Of a stretch of 64,000 nt of DNA, positions 34,441 to 41,652 are shown one piece after another; position 1 is the first letter of the stretch, and each line of letters begins with the position of its first letter. The notes below the pieces were generated by a model. The model saw only the letters and a program-made list of their open reading frames with translations, had not been told where the DNA came from and ran no database searches. The position numbers and the translations under genes are program-made. Origin of the DNA: JAFKKS01 sp050187875 (GTDB lineage Bacteria; Pseudomonadota; Alphaproteobacteria; Rhizobiales; Xanthobacteraceae); contig JBFWXB010000017.1 in NCBI GenBank assembly GCA_050187875.1, positions 1 through 64,000 on the forward strand, read 5' to 3'.

Positions 34441-35469
34441 TCAGTGGCGGTCCATGTTTGCTTGTTCAGGTGTCTCAAGCATTGTCGGCGGCGCGCCGAT
34501 TCCCCCCTCATGGGCCCGCCTGTAGAGTTCCTGTGCGCGCCGGCGATCTCCACGCGTCCCGCGGGCGCCCCATGATGTGAGCACGTCGGGATCGTATGTT
34601 TCCGCGAGGCGGCGCGCGGCGCGCAGGCTTCCAAGATCGAGCGCGTGATTAAGCATTGCCCGCGCGGCGCTGATGTCGCCTCTATTGATCAGGATTTCCG
34701 CGCGTTGGAGAAGGCGATCCTCGTCCGGGGAGACAGCGGCCGGAATAGGTGAGGTTGGCGGAGGCGAGCGCGCCTTTTGGACTTGCGCCGTCATCCTGTC
34801 TTCGGGTTTCGCGGGCCCGCTTTCGGCGGCAGCTTGCTGCCCCGTTTCTGGAATGGTCTCGCAGGTTCGATCGACTGCGCGCCCCCTCATGGTTTCGACT
34901 TCGTGTCGCGCGGCAACAAGTTCGGCAGCGAGTTCTTCGGCCCTCGCGCGTTCTTGGTCGAGCATCACGAGACGTTCGCGCGCGTCTCGCGCAACTTTTT
35001 GATCCTCACGATGGGCAGCGGTGACATCGGCGAGGCGAGATTTGAGGCTTTCGATTTCTCGCCGGGCGGCGATAAGCTCTTTCAGCGCCGCTTCCACCTT
35101 TTTGGAGGCCGTTTGGTGGTCCTTGTCCGGCTTTTGGCCGGGTTCACGCTGGCCAACTTCGTTGGCGATCGTGCGCGCCGCCTGCTCGACCTTTAACAAG
35201 TCGTCAGAGGCAAGCGCCTGCTTGTTGCAGGACGGCGCACCGAAGCGGCACTTTTGCAGATTCCAAATCGCTTCAATTTTCGACAGCTCAGTGGCAGACA
35301 AACTGTCGAGCCGGCATGAGTTTGCCCCGAGCACGCAACTGGCGAAATTCTTGTTCTTTTTGGCGCCTGCGGCGGTGTCTTCCGCCAACAGGTGGCTGGA
35401 ATTCGAGAGAACGATGGATATGGCGACGACAAACGACTGCGCAAGCACAGCGAGGGGTAAGCGCGACAT
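34441..35469 (-). CDS. Exported coiled-coil protein with paired Cys motifs and TPR/Sel1-like end, unknown function
   Basis: A 342-residue protein. Residues 1-30 are a Sec signal. Residues about 44-81 contain two copies of an eight-residue motif C-x-x-G-A-x-S-C (CVLGANSC and CRFGAPSC), about 29 residues apart. A heptad-rich coiled coil follows (about 115-195, A-A-L-K-E-L-I-A-A-R-R-E-I-E), then a Pro-rich hinge, then a Sel1/TPR-like helical end with L-L-Q-R-A-E-I-L-I-N-R-G-D. It heads the minus-strand group 32284-35469. I cannot give a function; a periplasmic scaffold with two disulfide or metal loops is what the sequence suggests. Confidence 0.7.
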   Translation of the reverse strand: MSRLPLAVLAQSFVVAISIVLSNSSHLLAEDTAAGAKKNKNFASCVLGANSCRLDSLSATELSKIEAIWNLQKCRFGAPSCNKQALASDDLLKVEQAARTIANEVGQREPGQKPDKDHQTASKKVEAALKELIAARREIESLKSRLADVTAAHREDQKVARDARERLVMLDQERARAEELAAELVAARHEVETMRGRAVDRTCETIPETGQQAAAESGPAKPEDRMTAQVQKARSPPPTSPIPAAVSPDEDRLLQRAEILINRGDISAARAMLNHALDLGSLRAARRLAETYDPDVLTSWGARGTRGDRRRAQELYRRAHEGGIGAPPTMLETPEQANMDRH

Positions 35470-35700
35470 GTCGATACTTTCGGCTGTCGGCGATGGGAGC
35501 GGTTACATCGGCGCTTTTCCCCATGCACGCGAAGTGACAGCGAGCACAGTCTAGCGAGGGCGACTGAATCAACTCAATCGTCCAATGGGGGTACTCCGGC
35601 CGTTCCGGGCAGCGTCACCGAAGCGGCAACGTTTAACGCTGCGATCGAATGACGGTTGCATTCGGCCAACTCGGCCGCGATGGCTCCAGGCCGCAGAAGG

Positions 35701-36645
35701 TCACTTCTTGTCGGCGCTGCGTCCGAACTGCGTCTGTTCGAGCTCGAGATAAACGCGATAGGCGTTGCCGCGATTGTTGTTGTCGAAGGCGGGAAACGAT
35801 TTGTATTTTGACCAGTCGACCTGATCGTAGGCTTCGTCGAACTCGACCCAGTTGTCGACTGCCTTTTGCATCGCCGCCCGCACGAACATGATGTAGTCGT
35901 GCGTGAAAGTGATGGCTTCCTTGGCGGCCGCAGATCCTTTGCCGTGACCGGGAATAATGTACGTCGGGTGAAGCGCCTCGACCTCGCGCAGGCCACGCAA
36001 CCAGTTCGCGGTATCGACGTCGTCGCTGTTCATAAACGGAACGCGGCTGTTCTGCACGATGTCGCCCGCGAACAGCACATTGTCTGGCATCACCATCATC
36101 ATGATGTCGCTCGAAGAATGCGCGGGGCCGGCATAGATCAGCAGGAAGCGTCGATCCCCGACTGTGATCTCCTTGCGGTCCGTGAACGTCTCATCGGGCG
36201 GAACGACGCGGGTTTGATCGTTGACCCAAGGCGCGAGGGCGTCGCGGCGCTGCTTCAAGCGTTCGCGTGCGCGTTCGTCGGCGGTCTCGTCGTTTTCCTT
36301 GTACTCGCTCGCTCGCTCCTGAGCGACGATCACCGCTTTGGTGTGATCCTTGAAAGCCTGAAGTCCGTAGATGTGGTCGGCGTGATAGTGGCTGGCGACG
36401 ACATATCGGATCGGCGCGTTGGTTGTTTCGCGGATTTTCTGCAACAGAGCCCAGCCTAAGCTTGGCGTACCAAGGGCGTCGAACACCACGACGCCGTCCG
36501 AAGTGATCACAAAACCTGCGTTGGAGGTATTTCCCTCATTATTCTTGCCGGGAATCGAGGGGCTCCCGACGCTGTAGTAGATGGGCTTATCGTCCATGCG
36601 CTCGATCTGCAGCGGAATCGTGATCGGCGCGTATTGGTCGGTCAC
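35701..36645 (-). CDS. soxH: MBL-fold metallo-hydrolase, SoxH-like
   Basis: A 314-residue metallo-beta-lactamase-fold hydrolase. The metal site H-x-H-x-D-H is S-H-Y-H-A-D-H (H86, H88, D90, H91), with G-P-A-H-S-S-S-D and G-D-I-V-Q and a late P-G-H-G-K-G supplying the other ligands. It starts with GTG overlapping the stop of the ArsR-type gene (GTGA). No signal peptide is evident. SoxH-like hydrolases are frequent beside sox genes but are not essential for thiosulfate oxidation; a role in sulfur-intermediate hydrolysis is only inferred. Confidence 0.8.
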   Translation of the reverse strand: MTDQYAPITIPLQIERMDDKPIYYSVGSPSIPGKNNEGNTSNAGFVITSDGVVVFDALGTPSLGWALLQKIRETTNAPIRYVVASHYHADHIYGLQAFKDHTKAVIVAQERASEYKENDETADERARERLKQRRDALAPWVNDQTRVVPPDETFTDRKEITVGDRRFLLIYAGPAHSSSDIMMMVMPDNVLFAGDIVQNSRVPFMNSDDVDTANWLRGLREVEALHPTYIIPGHGKGSAAAKEAITFTHDYIMFVRAAMQKAVDNWVEFDEAYDQVDWSKYKSFPAFDNNNRGNAYRVYLELEQTQFGRSADKK

Positions 36646-36959
36646 TTCAGATCTCCGCAGTAGATATCTTTGAGCAGCCCTATCACTCTCGCCGCATTCG
36701 GATCGGAGAGGCGATAGTGGATCGTTTGCGCGTCGCGGCGAAATGTGACGATGGCGTTCTTACGCAACCGCGCCAAATGCTGCGAGAGCGCCGATTGACT
36801 GAGACCAACCCCAGACGCCAATTCGTTGACCGTCATTTCGCGACGCACGATAAGAAAGCAAAGAATCATCAGGCGATTCTTGTTTCCCAGCAGCTTCAAC
36901 AATTGCGCAGCGGCAGCGGCCTGCTTCGTGAGAGCGCGAAGCTCGGCCATGGCCGGCAT
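36642..36959 (-). CDS. ArsR-family repressor with SqrR/BigR-like cysteine pair
   Basis: A 105-residue winged-helix protein. The recognition helix reads VGLSQSALSQHLARLR. Two cysteines, C34 (L-M-I-L-C-F-L) and C101 (D-I-Y-C-G), lie 67 residues apart, matching the pair that forms a polysulfide bridge in SqrR and BigR. These sense persulfide and release DNA, derepressing sulfur-oxidation genes. The gene faces soxC, so this repressor likely controls both the sox operon and its own soxH-containing transcript. The start is uncertain: upstream ATGs at 37070 and 37127 stay in frame but would add a basic, low-complexity extension. Confidence 0.82.
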   Translation of the reverse strand: MPAMAELRALTKQAAAAAQLLKLLGNKNRLMILCFLIVRREMTVNELASGVGLSQSALSQHLARLRKNAIVTFRRDAQTIHYRLSDPNAARVIGLLKDIYCGDLK

Positions 36960-37070
36960 CAGATTGTTCTGGTTGCGACGCGGCCGCGCGGATCCTACGC
37001 TCCTCGCCGGAGCGGATCGGCGCGGTGCTTTTGGCGTTTGCGGCAGCCGTGATCGAGCTCGATTTTGCAT

Positions 37071-37209
37071 CTGCGAGATCAGTATCTCAATCAAATTATC
37101 AATCTTTGTCGGTCGATATATTAGCATTGACTACTTTAGGACACGCTGATACGCAAGCTGAAAGCCGCGCAGCTCGTGCGCCAAGAATGACAAGACTTTG
37201 GGAGGGCCA
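37071..37209. promoter_or_regulatory. AT-rich divergent control region of the sox cluster
   Basis: Bases 37075-37145 are clearly more AT-rich than the surroundings, with GATATATTAG near the middle and TTGACT at 37127-37132, a possible -35 for soxC. GAGAT-CAGT-ATCTC (37075-37088) is a short palindrome that could be an operator for the ArsR-type repressor. GGGAGGG before 37210 is the soxC ribosome site. Confidence 0.5.
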
Positions 37210-38496
37210 ATGCCGGCGGATCGGCGCGTCTCGGCTTCCAATCCTGAACGCCATAACGTTGGACGGCGTGCTGCGTTGAGGTTCGCGTTCGCAGCGAGTG
37301 CAATGGGTTTAGGAGGCCGTTTCGCCGCAGCTGAAGACCTCGCTGCGCCGCCAGCGGATGCGCCCTGGTCTCAGGCGATCGGGGTGGGCGTCGTTGACAA
37401 GCCTTACGGGGTGCCGGCGGAAGGCGAAAGCGATGTTATTCGGCGTTACGTTCCCTGGCTGACGGCAACGAAAGAATCGTCGGTCAGTTTCTCTCCGATC
37501 CAAAGTCTGCACGGCATCATTACGCCGAACGGGTTGTTCTTCGAACGTCATCACGCAGGGCGTCCCGACGTCGACGCGAAGCAACACAAGCTGATGATTC
37601 ACGGCTTGGTCGAGCGGCCGCTCCTGCTGTCCATGCAGGACATCATGCGCTTCCCGTCGGTGTCGCGCATTCATTTCATCGAGTGTCCTGCCAATGGCGG
37701 AATGGAATGGCGCGGCGCGCAGCTTAATTCGCTTCAGTTCACGCACGGTATGATCAGCTGCGCGGAATGGACCGGCGTCAAGCTTTCGACGCTGCTTGAG
37801 GAGGTCGGCCTTAAGAAAGAGGCGAAGTGGGTGCTTGTGGAGGGCGCGGACGGCGCGCACATGACCCGCAGCCTTCCGCTCGAGAAGTGTCTCGATGACT
37901 GCTTGATCGTCTACGGTCAGAACGGCGAGGCGCTGCGGCCTGAACAAGGATATCCGCTACGCATCGTCGTCCCGGGATGGGAAGGCAATGTCAGCGTGAA
38001 GTGGCTACGTCGGATCAAGATTGGCGACAAGCCATGGTTCACACGCGAAGAGACCTCGAAGTACACCGATTTGATGCCCGATGGCACGTCTCGCGGGTTC
38101 ACCTGGGTGCTCGACGCAAAGTCGGTCATCACGTTCCCTTGCCCGGAAAAGCCCTTGTCAGGTCCCGGCCTTTACGAAATCCGCGGGCTGGCGTGGAGCG
38201 GGCGTGGCAAGGTCAAGGAAGTTCACGTCTCCACCGACGGCGGCGTGAACTGGCAGATGGCGAACATGGAAGGCCCGGTCTTGCCGAAGGCGCTGACGAG
38301 GTTCACGGTGCCGTGGCGCTGGGACGGGAAGCCACTCTTCCTCGAGTCGCGCTGTGTAGACGAGACCGGCTACGTGCAGCCGACGATCACGGCGCTGCGG
38401 AAAGTGCGCGGCTCAAATTCGGTCTATCACAACAACTCCATCCAGACCTGGCAGGTGAAGCCTGACGGAAGTGTTCTCGATGTCCAGTTATCGTAG
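37210..38496 (+). CDS. soxC: Sulfane dehydrogenase molybdenum subunit SoxC
   Basis: A 428-residue periplasmic molybdoenzyme of the sulfite-oxidase family. G-R-R-A-A-L-R-F-A is a Tat signal. The cofactor-binding Cys lies in H-F-I-E-C-P-A-N-G-G, and the family's C-terminal dimerisation domain (S-T-D-G-G-V-N-W) is complete. With SoxD it oxidises the sulfane sulfur on SoxY, passing six electrons. GGGAGGGCCA before the ATG at 37210 decides the start over an in-frame GTG or ATG at 37198. First gene of the plus-strand sox operon. Confidence 0.95.
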   Translation: MPADRRVSASNPERHNVGRRAALRFAFAASAMGLGGRFAAAEDLAAPPADAPWSQAIGVGVVDKPYGVPAEGESDVIRRYVPWLTATKESSVSFSPIQSLHGIITPNGLFFERHHAGRPDVDAKQHKLMIHGLVERPLLLSMQDIMRFPSVSRIHFIECPANGGMEWRGAQLNSLQFTHGMISCAEWTGVKLSTLLEEVGLKKEAKWVLVEGADGAHMTRSLPLEKCLDDCLIVYGQNGEALRPEQGYPLRIVVPGWEGNVSVKWLRRIKIGDKPWFTREETSKYTDLMPDGTSRGFTWVLDAKSVITFPCPEKPLSGPGLYEIRGLAWSGRGKVKEVHVSTDGGVNWQMANMEGPVLPKALTRFTVPWRWDGKPLFLESRCVDETGYVQPTITALRKVRGSNSVYHNNSIQTWQVKPDGSVLDVQLS

Positions 38497-39148
38497 CCCT
38501 TGGCTTGCATTGGCGGCGCTCGCCGTCGCTGTTAGCGCGGCGAATGCCGGCGACGTCGGGCGTTTTGGTTACGGGTCGACGCCGACGCCGGAGCAGATCG
38601 CGGGCTGGGATATCGACGTTCGCGGCGACGACGGCGTCGGACTGCCGCCCGGCAAAGGTGCCGTGGACAAGGGCGCCGACATTTTCGCGGAGCAGTGCGC
38701 GGCGTGCCATGGGACGTTCGGCGAGGGGGAAGGGCGCTATCCGAAGCTCGCCGGCGGCGAAGGAACATTGACTGCCGATCGTCCCGAGCCGAGCGTCGGC
38801 AGCTATTGGCCGTTTGCGTCGACCTTGTTCGATTACATCAATCGCGCCATGCCGATGGTGGCGCCGCACACTTTGTCGGCCGACGATGTCTACGCGCTAA
38901 CCGCGTACGTTTTGAACATCAATAATATCGTTCCCAATGATTTCGTTGCCGACCGTGAAAGCCTGCCCAAGGTGAAGATGCGCAACCACGACAACTTCGT
39001 CTGGACTGATCCTCGTCCTGATACGAATTTGCCGCCGTGTATGAGCGCCTGCCGTGATCCCAAGGAGATCAAGATCATTTCGTCGTCAGAAGGGAAGGAT
39101 TTGACGCCCAGGACGACGGGACCTCTTGATGAGATGCAACCAAAATAA
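38480..39148 (+). CDS. soxD: Cytochrome c subunit SoxD of sulfane dehydrogenase, single-heme form
   Basis: A 222-residue c-type cytochrome with a Sec signal ending near A-N-A. The only heme motif is C73-A-A-C76-H77. The distal ligand is probably one of the Met residues in A-M-P-M-V-A-P-H. Paracoccus SoxD has two heme domains and about 380 residues, so this is the short form found in many Rhizobiales. The late C-M-S-A-C is not a heme motif. The ATG at 38480 lies inside the soxC 3' end (17-base overlap), with GGAAG upstream. Confidence 0.93.
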   Translation: MSSYRSPWLALAALAVAVSAANAGDVGRFGYGSTPTPEQIAGWDIDVRGDDGVGLPPGKGAVDKGADIFAEQCAACHGTFGEGEGRYPKLAGGEGTLTADRPEPSVGSYWPFASTLFDYINRAMPMVAPHTLSADDVYALTAYVLNINNIVPNDFVADRESLPKVKMRNHDNFVWTDPRPDTNLPPCMSACRDPKEIKIISSSEGKDLTPRTTGPLDEMQPK

Positions 39149-39168
39149 ATGTTGGGCCGGGGAGAGAG

Positions 39169-39552
39169 ATGAAAACGTCGCTTGAACACGTCTGGTTAGG
39201 GGCCGCGGCGTTGGGCGTCGCTGGATTTCTGATCGCCGGTTACGTTTTTCTCGGCATACCACGCGCGAACGCTCAGCCGGCAAAGCCGCTGGATGGGCAG
39301 AACATCGCCTTCGACCGTGGCAAGGGTAACTGCCTGACGTGTCACGCCATCAAAGGCGGCGATTCTCCAGGGACGATTGGCCCACCGCTTGTCGACATGA
39401 AAAGCCGTTTCCCCGATCGCAAGGAATTGGTCGGGATCGTCACGGACGAAACCAAGCGCAATCCGCAGACCGTGATGCCTCCCTTCGGCCGAAACCACAT
39501 TCTCGATCAGAAAGAAATCGAAGCGGTCGTCGATTTTCTCTATTCGCTTTGA
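39169..39552 (+). CDS. soxX: Sulfur-oxidising cytochrome SoxX
   Basis: A 127-residue monoheme cytochrome c. The heme motif is C55-L-T-C58-H59, and the axial Met lies in V-M-P-P-F-G-R. An N-terminal membrane helix (about residues 8-30) serves as signal or anchor. SoxX pairs with SoxA to join thiosulfate to the SoxY cysteine oxidatively. GGGGAGAGAG is directly upstream. Confidence 0.95.
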   Translation: MKTSLEHVWLGAAALGVAGFLIAGYVFLGIPRANAQPAKPLDGQNIAFDRGKGNCLTCHAIKGGDSPGTIGPPLVDMKSRFPDRKELVGIVTDETKRNPQTVMPPFGRNHILDQKEIEAVVDFLYSL

Positions 39553-39576
39553 CCGCGCTCACGAGGAGAAGATCCC

Positions 39577-40071
39577 ATGCGAGATTTTGTCGGCGCCGAA
39601 CTGAGCCGGCGTTTGGTTCTCAAAGGTGCGGCGGCGCTTGGCTTTGTGACCGTCGGATTGAACGCCGCCCTTACGATGGCGGCGCGCGCTGCGGACGCAG
39701 CCGGCTGGCCTGCGGACGCCTTTAAGCAGAAAAGCGATGCCGATGTTTTCAAGCTCCTCTATGGCGGCAAGACCGCCCAGGAGTCGGACAAGGTCAAGCT
39801 TGACGCGCCGGAAATCGCCGAGAACGGTGCGGTCGTGCCGGTTTCGGTTACAGCGTCCGTGCCTGGCGCGACATCGATTTCCATCCTTGTGATGGAGAAT
39901 CCCTATGTTCTCGCCGCTTCGTACAAGCTGACCGACGGTGTCTCGGCGGCAGTCTCTAACCGCCTCAAAATGGCGAAGACGACGACAGTCATGGCGGTTG
40001 TCGAGGCGGGCGGCAAACTCTACTCGGCCAAAAAGGAAGTCAAAGTGACAGTCGGCGGCTGCGGCGGCTGA
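39577..40071 (+). CDS. soxY: Thiosulfate-oxidation carrier protein SoxY
   Basis: A 164-residue protein carrying the sulfur intermediates. The swinging-arm cysteine is C162 in the C-terminal G-G-C-G-G. S-R-R-L-V-L-K-G-A-A is a Tat signal, as expected because SoxYZ is exported as a folded complex. It lies 24 bases after soxX and 17 bases before soxZ. Confidence 0.96.
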   Translation: MRDFVGAELSRRLVLKGAAALGFVTVGLNAALTMAARAADAAGWPADAFKQKSDADVFKLLYGGKTAQESDKVKLDAPEIAENGAVVPVSVTASVPGATSISILVMENPYVLAASYKLTDGVSAAVSNRLKMAKTTTVMAVVEAGGKLYSAKKEVKVTVGGCGG

Positions 40072-40088
40072 TCAGGAAAGGACAAACG

Positions 40089-40400
40089 ATGGCATCGAGC
40101 ATTCGCGTCCGCGCAATCGCAGGCGCAGAGACGACGGAAGTGCAGTCACTCATCCAGCATCCGATGGATTCGGGATTCGTGAAGAATTCCAAGGGCGAGT
40201 TGATTCCAGCGCATCATATCGAGCTCGTCGAGTTCGAACATGGCGGAAAGACCATTTTTACCGCCTTATGGGGGCCGGCGGTTTCGAAGGACCCGTACCT
40301 GAAGTTCAGCTTCAAGGGCGCAAAGAAGGGCGATGAGCTCAAGGTGAGCTGGGTCGACAACAAAGGCGCGAAAGACTCGCTGACAGCCAAGATTCAATAA
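40089..40400 (+). CDS. soxZ: Thiosulfate-oxidation carrier partner SoxZ
   Basis: A 103-residue all-beta protein with no signal peptide; it is exported together with SoxY. Family features R-A-I-A-G-A-E-T-T-E-V-Q-S-L-I-Q-H-P-M and F-K-G-A-K-K-G-D are present. It shapes the SoxY active-site arm and helps its contact with SoxAX, SoxB and SoxCD. Confidence 0.95.
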   Translation: MASSIRVRAIAGAETTEVQSLIQHPMDSGFVKNSKGELIPAHHIELVEFEHGGKTIFTALWGPAVSKDPYLKFSFKGAKKGDELKVSWVDNKGAKDSLTAKIQ

Positions 40401-40444
40401 ATCTGCGGCGCACGATCGCGCAAAGCAGCGGGGAGGAAGAGGCG

Positions 40445-41290
40445 ATGAGACGCTGTTGGCTTGGGTTGGTTTTGGTCGGGGCGCTGTCTGCGTCGCCCTA
40501 TGCATGGGCCGCGGACAAGGTCAATCCCCAGGCCGATTTCAAGGCATTTCGGAATTATTTCACACAGCGTTTCCCCAAATTGAAGCTCGACGACTTCGTC
40601 AACGGGCCCTACTCGATGGACGAAGACCTGCGAAAGCAATGGCAAGCCAAGGAGGAGTTTCCTCCTTACGAATTCGCCCTCGACAAGGGGAAGGAGCTGT
40701 TCGAAAAGCCGTTCAAGAACGGCAAGACTCTGGCCGATTGCTTCGACAACAAAGGCGTCGGCGTTCGGCAGAACTATCCTTACTTCGATGCCAAGAGCGG
40801 CGAGGTCGTCACGCTCGAACTTGCGATCAATCAATGCCTCGAGATGAATGGCGAAAAGCCTTACGATTACTTGAAGGACGATATGGCGGCGGTGACGGCC
40901 TATATGGCCTACACGTCGCGCGGCAAACCATTCGACATCAAGATCCCGGATGATCCTCGTGCGCTCGCCGCGTACGAGAACGGCAAAGAGTACTTCTACA
41001 CGCGCCGGGGACAGCTCAATTTTTCATGCGCCAGCTGTCACGTGCAAAGCCCCGGCGAGCGCATCCGCACTGAAGTTCTTGCGCCGGCCCTCGGCATCCT
41101 CGCTGCAATGCCGATCTACCGATCCGAATGGGGCGGAATGGGGACGACGAGCCGCCGCTTCACGAGCTGCAACAGTCAGGTGCGCGCCGTCCCGCTCAAG
41201 CCTCAGGACAAGCTTTATCGCGACGTTGAATATTATCTCTCCTACATGAGCAACGGACTACCCATCGCCGGGCCGGGAGCGCGGCCATGA
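40445..41290 (+). CDS. soxA: Sulfur-oxidising cytochrome SoxA, single-heme form
   Basis: A 281-residue cytochrome with a Sec signal (A-W-A). The active-site heme motif is C195-A-S-C198-H199, and C242 (T-S-C-N-S-Q) is the persulfide-forming axial ligand. The first heme motif of diheme SoxA is missing; two Cys (A-D-C-F and N-Q-C-L) stand there and likely form a disulfide. This form usually comes with the SoxK/SAXB helper, which is the next gene here. GGGGAGGAAGAG precedes the ATG. Confidence 0.95.
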   Translation: MRRCWLGLVLVGALSASPYAWAADKVNPQADFKAFRNYFTQRFPKLKLDDFVNGPYSMDEDLRKQWQAKEEFPPYEFALDKGKELFEKPFKNGKTLADCFDNKGVGVRQNYPYFDAKSGEVVTLELAINQCLEMNGEKPYDYLKDDMAAVTAYMAYTSRGKPFDIKIPDDPRALAAYENGKEYFYTRRGQLNFSCASCHVQSPGERIRTEVLAPALGILAAMPIYRSEWGGMGTTSRRFTSCNSQVRAVPLKPQDKLYRDVEYYLSYMSNGLPIAGPGARP

Positions 41291-41625
41291 GCAGACATCG
41301 CAGACACCGCAGACACCGTATGTCTTGCATGCTCGTGCTCGGCTTCATTCTCCTTGCCGGAGCAAACGAAGTCTTCGCTGCGGGCAGCGAAGCGGATTTC
41401 AAAAAAGCCATCGAAGCTGCCGAGGCGGCGAACAAAAAGGCCGGCGATTTGAAGAATCAGTGGACCACCACCGGGCGGTCGATCGCGCAAGCAAAGAAGA
41501 CGGCTGCCGATGGAGATTTCGACAAGGCCACCGCGCTCGCCAAGCATGCTCAAGACCTTGCCGAGGCCTCGATCGCGCAGGCCGAAGAGCAAAAGAAAAT
41601 CTGGAAAGACGCAGAGATTCGATAG
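41287..41625 (+). CDS. soxK: SoxXA-binding protein SoxK (SAXB)
   Basis: A 112-residue secreted helical protein rich in Ala, Lys and Glu. It has the SoxK/SAXB pattern E-A-A-E-A-A-N-K-K-A and W-T-T-T-G near the middle. It associates with mono-heme SoxA and raises SoxAX activity in Chlorobium-type systems. The ATG at 41287 overlaps the soxA stop (ATGA). The first eleven residues are an odd H-R-R-H-R-R-H-R repeat made by a 9-bp DNA repeat; an ATG at 41320 gives a more ordinary signal peptide and may be the real start. Confidence 0.82.
   Translation: MSRHRRHRRHRMSCMLVLGFILLAGANEVFAAGSEADFKKAIEAAEAANKKAGDLKNQWTTTGRSIAQAKKTAADGDFDKATALAKHAQDLAEASIAQAEEQKKIWKDAEIR
41291..41317 (+). repeat. Three in-frame 9-bp repeats at the start of soxK
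   Basis: GCAGACATC, GCAGACACC and GCAGACACC follow each other without gap and encode the basic His-Arg repeat just after the first ATG of soxK. Slippage here would change length by three residues without breaking the frame. Confidence 0.8.
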
Positions 41626-41652
41626 CGCGTCTCAGGAAGAGTCGAGATCACG

